This document shows positions 38,887 to 50,330 of a stretch of 64,000 nt of DNA, piece by piece. The translations under genes were made by a program, and so were the position numbers. Under the pieces are notes generated by a model. The model was not told where the DNA came from, made no database searches, and was given only the letters and a program-made list of their open reading frames with translations. The stretch spans positions 25,583,239 through 25,647,238 of the forward strand of contig OZ023267.1 in assembly GCA_964006375.1 (NCBI GenBank), in the 5' to 3' direction. This DNA is from Tillus elongatus (lineage: Eukaryota; Arthropoda; Insecta; Coleoptera; Cleridae). How positions within the stretch are numbered: position 1 is the first letter of the stretch; every line of letters begins with the position of its first letter.

Positions 38887-38969
38887 CTAAACATAGTAAT
38901 GATAAAAAATATATGAATCTCGCTCATCCGCCTATGTGCAGTTTCCTGATAGATTGCTTTATAAAATAA
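38535..38969 (+). pseudogene. Penelope GIY-YIG endonuclease with in-frame (IY)n
   Basis: 'GIYEISCKDCDHKYVGQ' (about 38580-38630) is the GIY..YIG motif with a CxxC zinc pair, here YVG in place of YIG. 'FKEHLAQL' and 'NNHHVNEENLKLIKN' follow. A (TA)n tract at 38807-38884 then runs in frame as alternating Ile-Tyr for about 26 residues, before the frame returns to conserved sequence ('IAKHSNDKKYMNLAHPP'). The intact family member at 60644-61072 has only 'VYIARS' here, so the microsatellite grew from that short TATATA seed. Confidence 0.8.
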
Positions 38970-39148
38970 ATACCGACAAATACCAATAGAAGCAGGTCCG
39001 ATAGATAATAAAAGAATACAGATATTCCCGCCAAACGAATATGTTAATTTTTGGTGTCGTTGAACCTCCCTTAATCGTTAGTGACCGACTACCTGCAGAA
39101 GAACATACATAGAGTTGTGGATATAAGATATTTAGATTTATCAATCCT

Positions 39149-39183
39149 CCGATGACGCTAACTTGGTTAGTGAAACGATCGTC
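39149..39183 (+). ncRNA. Hammerhead-like ribozyme core in Penelope terminal repeat
   Basis: Reads C[C]GATGA, a 6-bp stem (GCTAAC with GTTAGT, loop TTG), GAAA, then a tiny stem III (CG-AT-CG) and a GTC cleavage triplet at 39181-39183. The core has one substitution (CUGAUGA to CCGAUGA) and an extra C before stem II, so it deviates from the consensus. Hammerheads are known from Penelope terminal repeats. Activity is not implied. Confidence 0.5.
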
Positions 39184-39261
39184 AAGTTTTTTTTAAATGT
39201 GTTGTGGTGACTTGGGTTTTCGAATTGTGCTTGGCGGTGCTCATCACAGGTTCCAATCATC

Positions 39262-40350
39262 ACTTAATGTAATTTTTTGATAAAAGAAGATCTGAAAAGT
39301 GGACACTTGTTAAAATTTCGTGTCCATATTGGTATCATTTTTGTTAGAGACAAAACAGAGTAGTATAGAAATTTTTTTGGAAATTCAGCATATAAATGAC
39401 GGTAAATGTTTACAGGAAACACAACTCCACGACTTTCTAGTTTATCCGTTTTATAAAAAATATTTTATTCCTTGGATATTAACATAACTTGAGTTAATGT
39501 CCTACTATAACTAATGTCTAGCAGTAAAATACCGTTCCAAAAAGTCCACACCGTGAGCGCGATAACGTCTGAAAATAATTAGAGAGCAAGATTCAGCTTT
39601 TAATTACAAAGTTCATCTCCAAAACATGAAGATATAAACTTCCAGTTTACCGCTAACCCTACGCTGGCTCTTCAAATACGCAAGAATTCGAACAGAAGTA
39701 AATGGCGGGAGTCATTAAGGCTTCAGTTTTAAATTCAAATAAAAATGAGGAAACAGCAATAAAGACGATGCGTATAATTTGCCGCTGAAGCTCGAAACGT
39801 TGCAGTACATGAATCGAATATCCGAATATCCACCCTTGAAGTTCACACTCCGACATACATTTACGATATTTCCCAATTCAATTTCAAGAGTAAATTTGAA
39901 TTTCAGATCCATCACTCCGCGCTAGTGAATTTGCAAATCACTTTCGCCGTTTCTAATAAAGTGGTTAAATCAGGCTTCATGGGAATGGATAACACCCATC
40001 TCATTTTTATCTGCAGGATTATAATTTTCTAGACCTACAAAGGCTTATGGATATAAGCGATTATGATAAACTCCATGGAGCTCTGCGAAACGTTAGAGTA
40101 CTTAACGATATTCAAATTGACACAGAGATTATCTATATTCTATACCAAGCAGATCTAAAGCGCATACACTTGCAAATATTTGCCGTTTTATGCTTTTCAC
40201 TGTTTTAGAATATTTTCGTAGACAAAAATCGCTTATCTGAAGATCGGGACTTTTAAATTAAAAAAAAAAAAAATTACTTAAATGACCGGCACTGAGAAAC
40301 CCTAGAATCCATTACCGATGCCAGTTTTAATTTTTATATGTTTATATAAT
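39262..40350. other. No gene seen
   Basis: No coding motif or shared repeat recognised. Confidence 0.5.
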
Positions 40351-40354
40351 CATT

Positions 40355-41684
<1,330 letters not shown>

Positions 41685-41690
<6 letters not shown>

Positions 41691-41790
41691 ATAAACAGTC
41701 TGTTAGAAATCACACTCATAGGGGAAGTATCCAACTTTGCGGACGACACCGCCATATTGTATAATTCGATTTTGATGAACAAAATATGAA
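41685..41790 (+). pseudogene. Small LINE reverse transcriptase fragment
   Basis: The codon-phased reading from 41706 gives 'GEVSNFADDTAILYNS', an RT active-site block (FADD) of Jockey/R1-type LINEs. Only about 100 bases are recognisable. It lies directly beside the end of the (TA)-core repeat. Confidence 0.65.
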
Positions 41791-41794
41791 AAGA

Positions 41795-42120
41795 TATAAG
41801 AGGAAAAACCATGCGATCATGGTGTACTAAAACCATTTTCATCTGTCAAAAATTATAAAAAAGCTTAAAGGTTGGTTCTAGGAAAAAAATATATAAACCA
41901 TTCTTAAAAAATATTACCTACCAAATTTCATCAATAAATAACTATTATGACGAACTATCAGTCAACAACAACATCTCAAAAGTTGAAGAAGAAAGTTTAT
42001 AAATGGTGTGACATATAAAAATAGTTTTAGTAGGCCGTGATCGAATGGCATATGAAACAATTTTCACACGATCCATAGACTTCGTAATTTCGTATCTTTT
42101 GAGATCTCGTTAAAAAAATC
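41795..42120. other. No gene seen
   Basis: Possibly further decayed LINE sequence; nothing firm. Confidence 0.4.
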
Positions 42121-42140
42121 GTGTTATAAATACCAAAGTT

Positions 42141-42437
42141 GTGTGTGTGTTTATTTCTTTAACGTCAGCCTATTTCCGCGACTGTGGCCAATCACTGGCT
42201 TTCTGTAAGGAGGGTAGGTATCTTTAACGTGGCCAATATCGCATCGAACGACGGCTTTACGTCCCCTCCGAAGGGCGGAACGTGCAGACATTCAACTTGC
42301 TCAAATACACTGCCACAACCTCAGTTGATGTTAATTGTACAGTATGTACAGAAAAAGTGAAAGAGGTACCCTCGGTTCGAACTCAGTACCCTTCGGTTCA
42401 GAGGCACACGTTCTTGCTACTGAACCACCCAAGCTCG
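42141..42437 (-). mobile_element. tRNA-derived SINE, inverted
   Basis: The same family as 36838-37177, on the minus strand. The flanks AAATACCAAAGTT (42128-42140) and AAATACAAAAGTT (42438-42450) form a 13-bp target duplication with one mismatch. Confidence 0.8.
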
Positions 42438-42689
42438 AAATACAAAAGTTAAAAGAGTGTTTCAATATTAGAAGGGTCGCATAAGAAACCTATCTAAAAT
42501 GGTTAATAATTCTTCTTTTTGATGAAATTTGGTATATGTCTATTTTAGGGGATGCCGAATGTAGGGGCGTACTTATTTTCTTCCTAAAGACGGCCCTAAC
42601 ACTTTTTCGCATTTTTTGACATAGAAAAACTGCATAAGTAAGCCTTGGTCAGGTGACATAAAGAACAAATTTCACAGCTTTTGTAGAGT

Positions 42690-42718
42690 TTCTCCTTTTA
42701 GCGAATTTTTCGTAAAAC

Positions 42719-42784
<66 letters not shown>

Positions 42785-43365
42785 CTCAAAACATAATGGA
42801 CCAATTTTAATGAAATTTGCTGGTACCTTCCTTTTGTAAGTGGCTTGGATAGGTTCGTTATCCAGGAAAATCGAACCAGTTTTTCCGGAAAAATTTTGGA
42901 TTTTCCTTCGGAAAATTTTCGTATCTCCGAAAATAACACAGCTATGACAACCAAATTTGGTACGTTTCTACTATCCAACTTACCTTACATCCCAAAATTC
43001 AGATCTATACGTTGAAAGGAAAAAAACTTATAGGAATTTTAAGAAAAAAAAAATTGGGTGCCACTGGTGATCAGAGGAAAGCACAAGAACAAAATATTTT
43101 GTGTGATTACCAAAACCAATTAAATACTACATCCAACGGTTTAGTTTTCTTGACGCAAAAACGTCAAGAAGTAGCAGAAAAAATATTTTGAAAATTTGAT
43201 AGTTTTTCTTTTTCATACGGCAAAGTCGCGATTTGAAACGTCAAAATTTGCAATTTTCAGGCAACGAATTTGCCACAAATACCGATTTTTTTAGACGATA
43301 TGTCGTTAAAAGTATATTTTACAAAGCCTTAAAATTCAGCTTTAACCACCATTATCCTTCATTTT

Positions 43366-43419
<54 letters not shown>

Positions 43420-44325
43420 ATTTCAAATAGACCCTGTTTCTGATGCTTCGGCAGTAGTTTAAGATATAAAGTTTATGGTTTAATAGTCTATATTTTACCA
43501 AATTTTCGTAGAAAAAAATCATTATAAAAAAGACAACGACTTATGAATTTTAAAAAGATTTCTTCAAATGAGAGCGAATTAGGACCCCAAACACCCATGT
43601 ACGAGGTCAGTTTCAGTTTTTGTCTCTTTACACATATACGGGGTGACGTTTTTCTACGGCAAAGCTCAATATATCCGTCATTATACAAGATATGACAAAA
43701 AATATATACGTTAATTATAGGGTAACTCGAGCTGCATCTTACAAACTTATATTGACAATCACAGGGTGGCCCATAAGTCGTTGGTGATACATACTTTCTT
43801 TTTTAGCGGAACACCCCCTTATTTTATTGCATTTTTGTGTTTTACAGCGAACTATAATGCATGTTTGTAAGAAAAAAATTGTTATCGTTCATCGTTTTTG
43901 TGTTATTTCACTTGTTCTGTAACTTTTCTCGCTTTTTGCACATATTTCAAACACATATAACAAATTGTGAAACTGCGTTTTTATCAATAAATAGCGGAGC
44001 CCCATGGAAATGACGCATTCAGAGAGCTTTTTGTTCGTATTACTAGTCGAAAAAATCGAGCTGCCGTATACGGGCATGCTCAAATAGTGGCTGTTTTCGT
44101 ATAAATGTTTTTAGTGTTTCTGTGGAACTTATTTTTGGACGATTTTTGTGATTCGTTGGTAATTAATCATAAATGTTTAGTAAGTTAATGTAAAAAAAAG
44201 TTGGCTAATATATAGGTTATACTGCCAACCAAATGTCCTTCTTTTAAAACCACGACATATTTGCCATTAAAAGCATTTTTACCAAAATTCGCTACCATAA
44301 CGCACTTGCTGCGTCCAGACTTTTT
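42690..44325 (+). repeat. (TA)-core repeat, rearranged copy
   Basis: (TA)n at 42721-42783, a diverged body, a second (TA)n at 43369-43417, then the later body and the terminal end near 44290-44325 (GCACTTGCTGCGTCC). A stray piece of the 5' block in reverse lies near 43535-43620, so this copy is composite. Confidence 0.65.
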
Positions 44326-44389
44326 CTTTTAGGTTTTATTTTTCGTTTATAAAATAAGTTCATTTGCAATAGAGCATGTGGATTCTTTG

Positions 44390-44600
44390 ATTTAGCAACA
44401 AAATTTTTAAAGTACACTTTGTGAAGATTGGAACTTGTTCACCGCAACAAATTTTTAGTCGTGACGATCGTTTTGCTAACAGCTTAAGCGCTATCAAAGA
44501 CATAACTAAATGAGTTGATGTTGCGTCATCAGAGGGATGTATAAACTCCTTTATTCGTTCCGCTGATGACGCTAACGATTATTTTCAAAATATTTTTCTT
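44390..44600 (-). repeat. Penelope terminal-repeat fragment
   Basis: Contains the GACGATCGTTTTGCTAAC block (44463-44480) and CTGATGACGC-type halves near 44520-44570. These match the terminal repeats at 8.2, 39.15 and 60.0 kb, but stem II is enlarged or broken. Confidence 0.55.
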
Positions 44601-45206
44601 GTACGTTCTGATTTTTAACTTTTTAACAAACTTCTTTTTCTTTAAGAAAAATATCTAACCAAAATTTGCTACCATAAGTTATTTGTCACGCCAGGATTTT
44701 ATGCTATTGATGCGCCTACATGTTATGTGAGAGCCTACAGCGATTTCAGTCCTTATTAAAAAATACATTAGCGTACTAAATTACTGACGTCAGAAGTTGC
44801 TAATAATTAGGTTTTATATTTTTATGTATTAAACGTTTTAAAAATCCTCCTATATACAGTATATATGTTGGTAATGTTACCAGAATGCGCAAATGTGCGG
44901 CCCTCCAGCAAAAACAAACAATAGAGCTTTTCAAAACACCGGTTACTCTCGTTCTACAGCGTTCGGTCTATTGTATATATTTTACGATTCAGAGTTGGGT
45001 TACATTTTGTAACTTTGTAAAAATAATGTATTGAATTACCACATAATTATTTAAAAGAAATAGATACGACATTGAAGTTCTTCATATTTTTAGTATAAGT
45101 ATTAATCATTTTTAGAGCTTTCTTTGGTTTATAATAAATAAGATCTAGTAGTTTGGAAGTAAACTATAGTTACGTAAAGAAAAAATTTATAGGTTAATTA
45201 TAGGGT
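44601..45206. other. No gene seen; end of a target repeat
   Basis: The last 25 bases ('ggttaattatagggtatttt') are the left half of a (TA)-core repeat body that continues at 58019. Confidence 0.55.
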
Positions 45207-45212
45207 ATTTTG
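45207..45212. repeat. 6-bp target site duplication, left
   Basis: ATTTTG, identical to 58019-58024. It directly abuts the TIR of the Polinton-like element. Confidence 0.85.
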
Positions 45213-45244
45213 TACGGCGGTGTTCTGGGGTCACGTTAAACAAT

Positions 45245-45655
45245 TATTTTCAAATAATTCTGAGATTAAAAAGTCAGAATTCTGTGATAAAAACTCAGAA
45301 TTTTGACATACAAAGACAGAATTCTGAGATAAAAAAGTCAGAATTCTGACATAAAAACTCAGAATTCTATGATAAAAAGTCAGAATTCTGACTGTTTTAT
45401 CTCAGAATTCTGACTCTTTATCTCAGAATTCTGAGTTTTTATGTCAGAATTCTGACATTTTTATCTCAGAATTCTGACTTTTTTATCTCAGAATTCTGTC
45501 TTTGTATGTCACAATTCTGAGTGTTTATCACAGAATTCTGAGATAAAAAGTCAGAATTCTGAGATAAAAACTCATAATGCTGACATAAAAAGTCCTAATT
45601 ATGACTTTTTAAACTCAGAATTCTGAGATAAAAAGTCATAATTATTCGAGAGCTT
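45245..45655. repeat. GAATTC-centred palindrome array, left
   Basis: Roughly 17 units of TCAGAATTCTGA-like 12-mers are spaced by T- or A-rich 'ttttatctc/atgtc' linkers at about 21-24 bp. The linker orientation flips near 45395 and 45535. The mirror array is at 57600-57972. It is not CRISPR: there are no unique spacers. Confidence 0.85.
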
Positions 45656-45794
45656 TATACGACAGCGTCCACTTGCAAAACGTTTACCTATTGATGTATA
45701 ATTAGGCGGGTAGCTCTGCCTGTGCCGGTTTTACAGTTAGTTGATGGTATCTACAAACTAAAAGAGTAGGTAATGCGGCACTTTGAGCAGACAG

Positions 45795-45817
45795 TGACGT
45801 CACAGGAAGTGACGTCA
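45795..45817. promoter_or_regulatory. Paired CRE/ATF palindromes, left TIR outer side
   Basis: TGACGTCA at 45795-45802 and 45810-45817, separated by an AGGAAG (ETS-like) core. The GGCGCC array begins immediately after. The same arrangement is mirrored at 56305-56327. Confidence 0.65.
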
Positions 45818-46105
45818 CGGCGCCGGCGCCACGCCCTGGCGCCTGCCCTGGCGCCGGCGCCACGCCCTGGCGCCGGCGCCACGCCCTGGCGCCGGCGCCA
45901 CGCCCTGGCGCCGGCGCCTAGCCACGCCCTGGCGCCTGCCCAGGCGCCGGCGCCTAGCCACGCCCTGGCGCCGGCGCCTGCACTGGCGCCTGCCCTGGCG
46001 CCTGCCCCGGCGCCTGCCCCGGTCCCGGCGCCTAGCCACGCCCCCGGCCCAGGCGCCAGCCCCGGCGCCTGTCCCGGCGCCCAGCCACGCCCTGGGCCAG
46101 ACAGT
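45818..46105. repeat. GGCGCC-rich array, left TIR
   Basis: A dense run of GGCGCC palindromes in short units ('cacgccctggcgccggcgc'), very GC-rich in an AT-rich genome. Ala/Pro/Arg ORFs on both strands (45773-46159, 45815-46165) are by-products of the repeat. Confidence 0.85.
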
Positions 46106-46156
46106 CACATCCGTGTTATTCTGCATTCTAAGGTCATTGACCTGTCTAGGAAACTG

Positions 46157-46164
46157 TGACGTCA
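46157..46164. promoter_or_regulatory. CRE/ATF palindrome, left TIR inner side
   Basis: TGACGTCA on the inner side of the GC-rich array; the mirror site is 56046-56053. Confidence 0.6.
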
Positions 46165-46232
46165 CACGACTTGGGCCAGACAGTCACATGCAAACATTTC
46201 AAAGTGTCTAACCTATTACTTCAAATTATTAT

Positions 46233-46325
46233 ATTTTGAAAAAAACCATTTGGTGCAGGTGAGTTTCGAACCCGGGGCATTCAGATGGGAGGCAACGATG
46301 CTACCCGTTGAGCTAAGCAGACGCT
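46233..46325 (-). ncRNA. Pol III-type unit (A box, B box, T-run) in left TIR
   Basis: On the minus strand: A box TAGCTCAACGGG (46304-46315, a full consensus match), B box GGTTCGAAACT (46262-46272, one or two bases off consensus), then a run of seven T (about 46236-46242) as a terminator. Transcription would point outward. The acceptor, D and anticodon arms do not pair, so it is not a normal tRNA. It could be a small RNA or the relic of a tRNA-derived insertion. Confidence 0.5.
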
Positions 46326-46585
46326 TATTAATTTATTGTTTTAGGTTGGTATATATATATACGACTACAAACAAACCATACATGTAACATAATTAAAGTT
46401 TATTATTAGACAAATGGATGATTTACAAAATAATGTTTAATATTAGAGGCGGAACCAAAACGGAAGAACCAAAATGGCGGAATGAAAGATGGAAGCCTGT
46501 GATACCTTAAGCTGACATTATAAAAATGGCGGCTTTCTTTCTTAAAGAGAAGGAAGTTCAGAAACAAAATAGACAACAGGTTCAA

Positions 46586-47770
46586 CCGTGAGATGTACGA
46601 TGGAACCAATACATGCACGGTGTTAAGGAGGCCAAATCAAATTGGAATATACAATAAAATGGCCACTTCCGGTCTAAACTTTAAATCGTTATATCTTTTG
46701 AAGGACAAGTGATAGAAATGAACTGACTTTAAAAAATGTATGTTTCATAACAAGGTCTACAAGAAACTGAGATAAAAAACTTTAAACCCTTATCGCGGAA
46801 GATCCGTGAGACGTACGCAGGAACCAATACATGCACGGTATTAAGGAGGCCAAATCAAATTGGAATATACAATAAAATGGCCACTTCCGGTCTAAACTTT
46901 AAATCGTTATATCTTTTCAACGACAAGTGATAGAAATGAACTGACTTTAAAAATATATCGTTTCATAACAAGCTCTACAAGAAAATGAGATAAAAAACTT
47001 TAAACCCTTATCGCGGAAGATCCGTGAGATGTACGATGGAACCAACACATGCACGGTGTTAAGGAGGCCAAATCAAATTGGGATATACAATAAAATGGCC
47101 ACTTCCGGTCTAAACTTTAAATCGTTATATCTTTTCAACGACAAGTGATAGAAAGGAACCGACTTCAAAAATGTATGTTTCGTAACAAGCTCTACAAGAA
47201 AATGAGATAAAAAACTTTAAACCCTTATCGCGGAAGATCCGTGAGATGTACGAGAGAACCAACACATGCACGGTGTTAAGGAGGCCAAATCAAATTGGAA
47301 TATACAATAAAATGGCCACTTCCGGTCTAAACTTTAAATCCTTGTATCTTTTCAACGACAAGTGATAGAAAGGAACTATCTTCAGAAATGTATGTTTCGT
47401 AACAAGATCTACAAGAAACTGAGATAAAAAACTTTAAACCCTTATCGCGGAAGATCCGTGAGATGTACGCTGGAACCAATACATGCACGGTATTAAGGAG
47501 GCCAAATCAAATTGGAATATACAATAAAATGGCCACTTCCGGTCTAAAACTTTAAATCGTTATATCTTTTCAATGGAAAGTGATAGAAAGGAACCGACTT
47601 CAAAAATGTATGTTTCGTAACAAGGTCTACAAGAAACTGAGATAAAAAACTTCAAACCCTTATCGCGGAAGATCCGTGAGATGTACGATAGAATCAATAC
47701 ATACACGCTGTTCAGCAAAGCAAACTCTATAAGCATATTCAATAAAAATGTTACTTCCGGTAGACACTTC
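46586..47770. repeat. 217-bp tandem array, 5.5 units, inside the element
   Basis: The anchor CCGTGAGATGTACG recurs at 46586, 46804, 47022, 47239, 47456 and 47673. Units are about 95 percent alike by eye and include 'aaatggccacttccggtc'. The array lies between the left TIR and the 3' end of the capsid gene, and there is no counterpart on the right side. Confidence 0.85.
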
Positions 47771-48209
47771 CGGTATAGCTATTCTTAGAGCTACATACAT
47801 GTGTGACACATCAAAATAATCGTCTTGTTGAACAGAAGAAATATAATATTTAAGTAAGTTAGAACAAGCTGTATTAACACCTAAAACCAACACACACTCT
47901 CTTGTACAGGCTGATTACCCTGCCATCCAATTGTTAGTAAGGTTATGTTTGTATTTGTTATTTGAATACAAACAGACATAATAAGAAGAGTGTACTTACA
48001 TACAGCAAGACACGTCATCCTTGTTTCACGACTTAACACATACTGAACAAGTGTCTCTCTCTCTTGTATTGAGGAAACAAACTGATGTAAGAGAGAGGGG
48101 GTCTTACAAAGGATAAACAACGTTTTTTACAGTTGTTAACCTTACAGAAAGGGGTTAATAAAAATGCAACAAAATAAAAATAAAACAACTGATTTACATA
48201 CAATAAAAA
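47771..48209. other. Unassigned region downstream of the capsid gene
   Basis: Three overlapping minus-strand ORFs of 67-79 residues (47660-48236) show no motif. A loose inverted repeat of 'ctctctctcttgta' with 'gtaagagagaggggg' lies at 48055-48105. Confidence 0.45.
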
Positions 48210-48215
48210 TTTATT
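48210..48215 (-). promoter_or_regulatory. Poly(A) signal of the late block
   Basis: AATAAA on the minus strand, about 60 bases past the capsid stop codon. Confidence 0.6.
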
Positions 48216-48275
48216 AGGATTAATTAAGTTGTACATATTGATACATAAATGACATACATAAATGACATACTATTA

Positions 48276-49481
48276 TTACATAATGGCTCTAACGATACCC
48301 GTTAGAGGTTTATATTCCATTACACTGTCATGAATAACCAGACAATAAACACGAGTATTTTTTGGGAAGTTGGCGTGACTCATAAACTCCACCTTAATGT
48401 CCACCGTTGAAGACTTGATTGACTCGTTCTGGTACTGACAGTCAATCACAAATAGAGCTCTGTCTTTAAACTCGTCATAATTCAAGATAGGCTCCGACAT
48501 GTTTTTATAACAGAAGCTTTTTTGAAAATCTGTATACATGTTATAGGCTTCTGCATATTTCGATTTCTCAAAATCCATATTCATAGATTCATAAGGGTAG
48601 CATTCTGAATTTAGAAACACTCTGAGGTCCAACATACCAATGTTATCGAAATAGTCTGACCTCTTCTTCACGTTATCCTTACGATCTGTTTGAAATGCTA
48701 TAATCACATATCGAGGTCTTTCCAAGTTGGTTGCAGTTTTAACAGCCCACACATCTCTGTTGATATCTCTGAGTGCTGGTAACTCGTATATGTCCCATTT
48801 ACGGTATGCGAGAAATATAGAGGTGTCTTTGGCTATTTTATCCATCAGTTCCAATTTCATTTTATCATTGGGAAATACATGTTTTACCTTTAAAAACATA
48901 TTGGTTACGGTAATTTTTGCTCGTGCCGTACCAGTGCTGTAATAGCCGTTGGAATCGTTTCGACTTCTTGTAAAGCGGAAAGTATGTTTGCCACAGAGAA
49001 CTCCTTTGAAATGATGAAAGAAACTGAAGAGGAACCAGACAGGTATGAGCATGTGAAACTTGTTATCATTTAAGGTGATGTGCTCCGACGACACATTCAG
49101 ACCAGCGTTGCTAAGAGATTGGGCTTCATTCTTACTGAACGATAGCAGACTTTTGATGATGGTTGTGGTGTATGGGTCTCGCACTCGTTCCACTTCCTTG
49201 TTATTTAACTCATAGGTCATTGATTCAAACAGAGCTGCTCCTCCATTATTTGACAGATAACAAGCACCAGTGGCATTTTGGATTGCTACAGGTTCCAGAG
49301 CACCTTCGATTATTAGAGCTGACTCGGCCAGACATACGAACGCATCTTGTTGGTTGATGGCTATTTCAATTTCATCGCTGTTACCAAACGATTTAGTTGG
49401 TGAATAGTAAGAACGCAGCTCTTCTCGATCGATGCCATCATCAAACACGGGTTCTTTGAATATTTCTAGTTTTGACGACAT
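48276..49481 (-). CDS. Putative double-jelly-roll major capsid protein
   Basis: Last gene of the leftward late block, 401 residues from the preferred ATG at 49481 (MSSKLEIFKEPVFDD). The frame is open upstream to 49574 (432 residues), but the extra 31 residues look like leader sequence. The product is beta-rich. 'NNGGAALFESMTYELNNKEVE' type sequence near residue 80-100 and aromatic, strand-like blocks throughout fit the DJR capsid proteins of Polinton/adintovirus-like elements found in insect genomes. It is shorter than the 500-650 residues common for Polinton hexons. The family call is from sequence character and gene order, not a search; a structure prediction would settle it. It lies downstream of the minor capsid and protease genes, as expected for a morphogenesis module. 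Confidence 0.7.
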   Translation of the reverse strand: MSSKLEIFKEPVFDDGIDREELRSYYSPTKSFGNSDEIEIAINQQDAFVCLAESALIIEGALEPVAIQNATGACYLSNNGGAALFESMTYELNNKEVERVRDPYTTTIIKSLLSFSKNEAQSLSNAGLNVSSEHITLNDNKFHMLIPVWFLFSFFHHFKGVLCGKHTFRFTRSRNDSNGYYSTGTARAKITVTNMFLKVKHVFPNDKMKLELMDKIAKDTSIFLAYRKWDIYELPALRDINRDVWAVKTATNLERPRYVIIAFQTDRKDNVKKRSDYFDNIGMLDLRVFLNSECYPYESMNMDFEKSKYAEAYNMYTDFQKSFCYKNMSEPILNYDEFKDRALFVIDCQYQNESIKSSTVDIKVEFMSHANFPKNTRVYCLVIHDSVMEYKPLTGIVRAIM

Positions 49482-49603
49482 GATAACCCAGGCTTTGCAG
49501 GAACTCAATATTATCGGGACGAAGCGTACCCTTTGACGTGTCTGACTCAACTGAATTTGATGTGGTAGATGCACTTGATTTTATATCCTTGAAGACCAAC
49601 ATA

Positions 49604-50314
49604 CTAAGCAACTTTTATAAGTTTTAAGCGAACAGACACCTCTTCACCTTGAAAGTTGACAGGAACTGAATCTTGGTCGACGATGTCGATGCTTATATTG
49701 GAAATCTCTTGCTTGTTCACAGGCAAGTAAATTAAATTGTTAGGTTCTATGTCGATTGCGTAGCCAGGATCAACCATCGGAGCAAACTCATACAGCGTAT
49801 GTGAGGGTTGTCCGTTATAATAGGAACCAGACACAATATTGGTTTCGATGCGAATCTGTCTAACATCCACTATATCAACAGGTAAATCAGATTCATAAAA
49901 GGTGTCCGGCTGAAGAACTTGTTTTGAAAAGCCCAACATTCGCCCAATCGAACCATCAAATTCAAAACTGACATTTGTATAACACTTTAGTCTGCATTTG
50001 ATGGTGTTCGGATTAGGTCTCAGAAGCAGAGCCTGTTGCTTTTGTTCGTGTGTTGCTGTAGCACCAACAAGTTCATTTTGAAGTAACTCTTCCAAGTGTG
50101 TTATTTCATAAGCACCGGTGGGTATCGTGATGGTTCGCCAACCGGTTCCTTCTTTTACATGAAATTTGTTTTTACCTTCATAGATGTTGGGTATGTTGTT
50201 GTAGGTGTGAAAGCCTATCAAGGCAACAGCATAATTACCATCCAAAACAATTGGTGGATGGTAGTCTGACGACAGATGGGAGCTGCGGTCTTTCAACACA
50301 AAGGTGTGCGCCAT
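49604..50314 (-). CDS. Putative minor capsid (penton-like) protein
   Basis: 236 residues, starting MAHTFVLKDRSSHLSSDYHP. The start lies 16 bases after the protease stop on the same strand. The sequence is predominantly beta-type, with 'VALIGFHTYNNIPNIYEGKN' (residues about 31-50) and 'TIPTGAYEITHLEELLQ' (about 65-81). These resemble a conserved insect protein that accompanies DJR capsids in Polinton-like elements. By position and size it is the candidate single-jelly-roll penton. No catalytic motif is seen. The role is inferred from neighbours; an alternative is another virion surface protein. Confidence 0.6.
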   Translation of the reverse strand: MAHTFVLKDRSSHLSSDYHPPIVLDGNYAVALIGFHTYNNIPNIYEGKNKFHVKEGTGWRTITIPTGAYEITHLEELLQNELVGATATHEQKQQALLLRPNPNTIKCRLKCYTNVSFEFDGSIGRMLGFSKQVLQPDTFYESDLPVDIVDVRQIRIETNIVSGSYYNGQPSHTLYEFAPMVDPGYAIDIEPNNLIYLPVNKQEISNISIDIVDQDSVPVNFQGEEVSVRLKLIKVA

Positions 50315-50330
50315 GACTGATACACACAGG

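Larger units (their letters stand above)
36430..39260 (+). mobile_element. Penelope-like element, interrupted and decayed
   Basis: The N-terminal region (about 36500-36837, 'FYVQADKGSKVVILD') is split by a SINE. The RT core resumes about 37192, with 'EVLISFDVTSLFPSIP' near 37540-37590, the first catalytic Asp block. The 'YVND' box near 37850 is a changed version of the YxDD catalytic box. The frame then passes 'FIAKLNNKFD' to 'KKWPA' at 38100. The linker and GIY-YIG domain follow (38535-38969). A terminal repeat with a hammerhead-like core is at 39149-39183. There are several stops and frameshifts. The RT plus C-terminal GIY-YIG order is diagnostic of Penelope-like retroelements. Confidence 0.8.
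45213..46570. repeat. Left terminal inverted repeat
   Basis: Pairs with 58018 down to about 55583. In order inward: tip, GAATTC palindrome array, 'cgagagctttatacgacagcgtcc' block, GGCGCC array with CRE sites, Pol III-like unit, and a block ending near 'aaggaagttcagaaac'. It is about 1.36 kb long. The right arm has an extra insertion of about 1.15 kb and about 90 bp not present here near 46555. Confidence 0.85.

Noticed and set aside
45245..45655. Possible CRISPR-like repeat array
   Set aside because: The units are palindromes with T/A-rich linkers that are themselves repeats, in a eukaryotic genome, and there are no unique spacers or cas genes.
45773..46165. Overlapping 128- and 116-residue Ala/Pro/Arg-rich ORFs on both strands
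   Set aside because: They are forced by the stop-free GGCGCC repeat; composition is purely repeat-driven and the mirror array gives different frames.
46233..46325. Genuine tRNA gene in the TIRs
   Set aside because: A and B boxes and a T-run are present, but the acceptor and D arms do not pair and the T stem has only about three pairs; reported as a Pol III-like unit instead.
47560..48236. Small minus-strand ORFs downstream of the capsid gene as extra element genes
   Set aside because: They overlap one another and the tandem array, with no motif or consistent start context.
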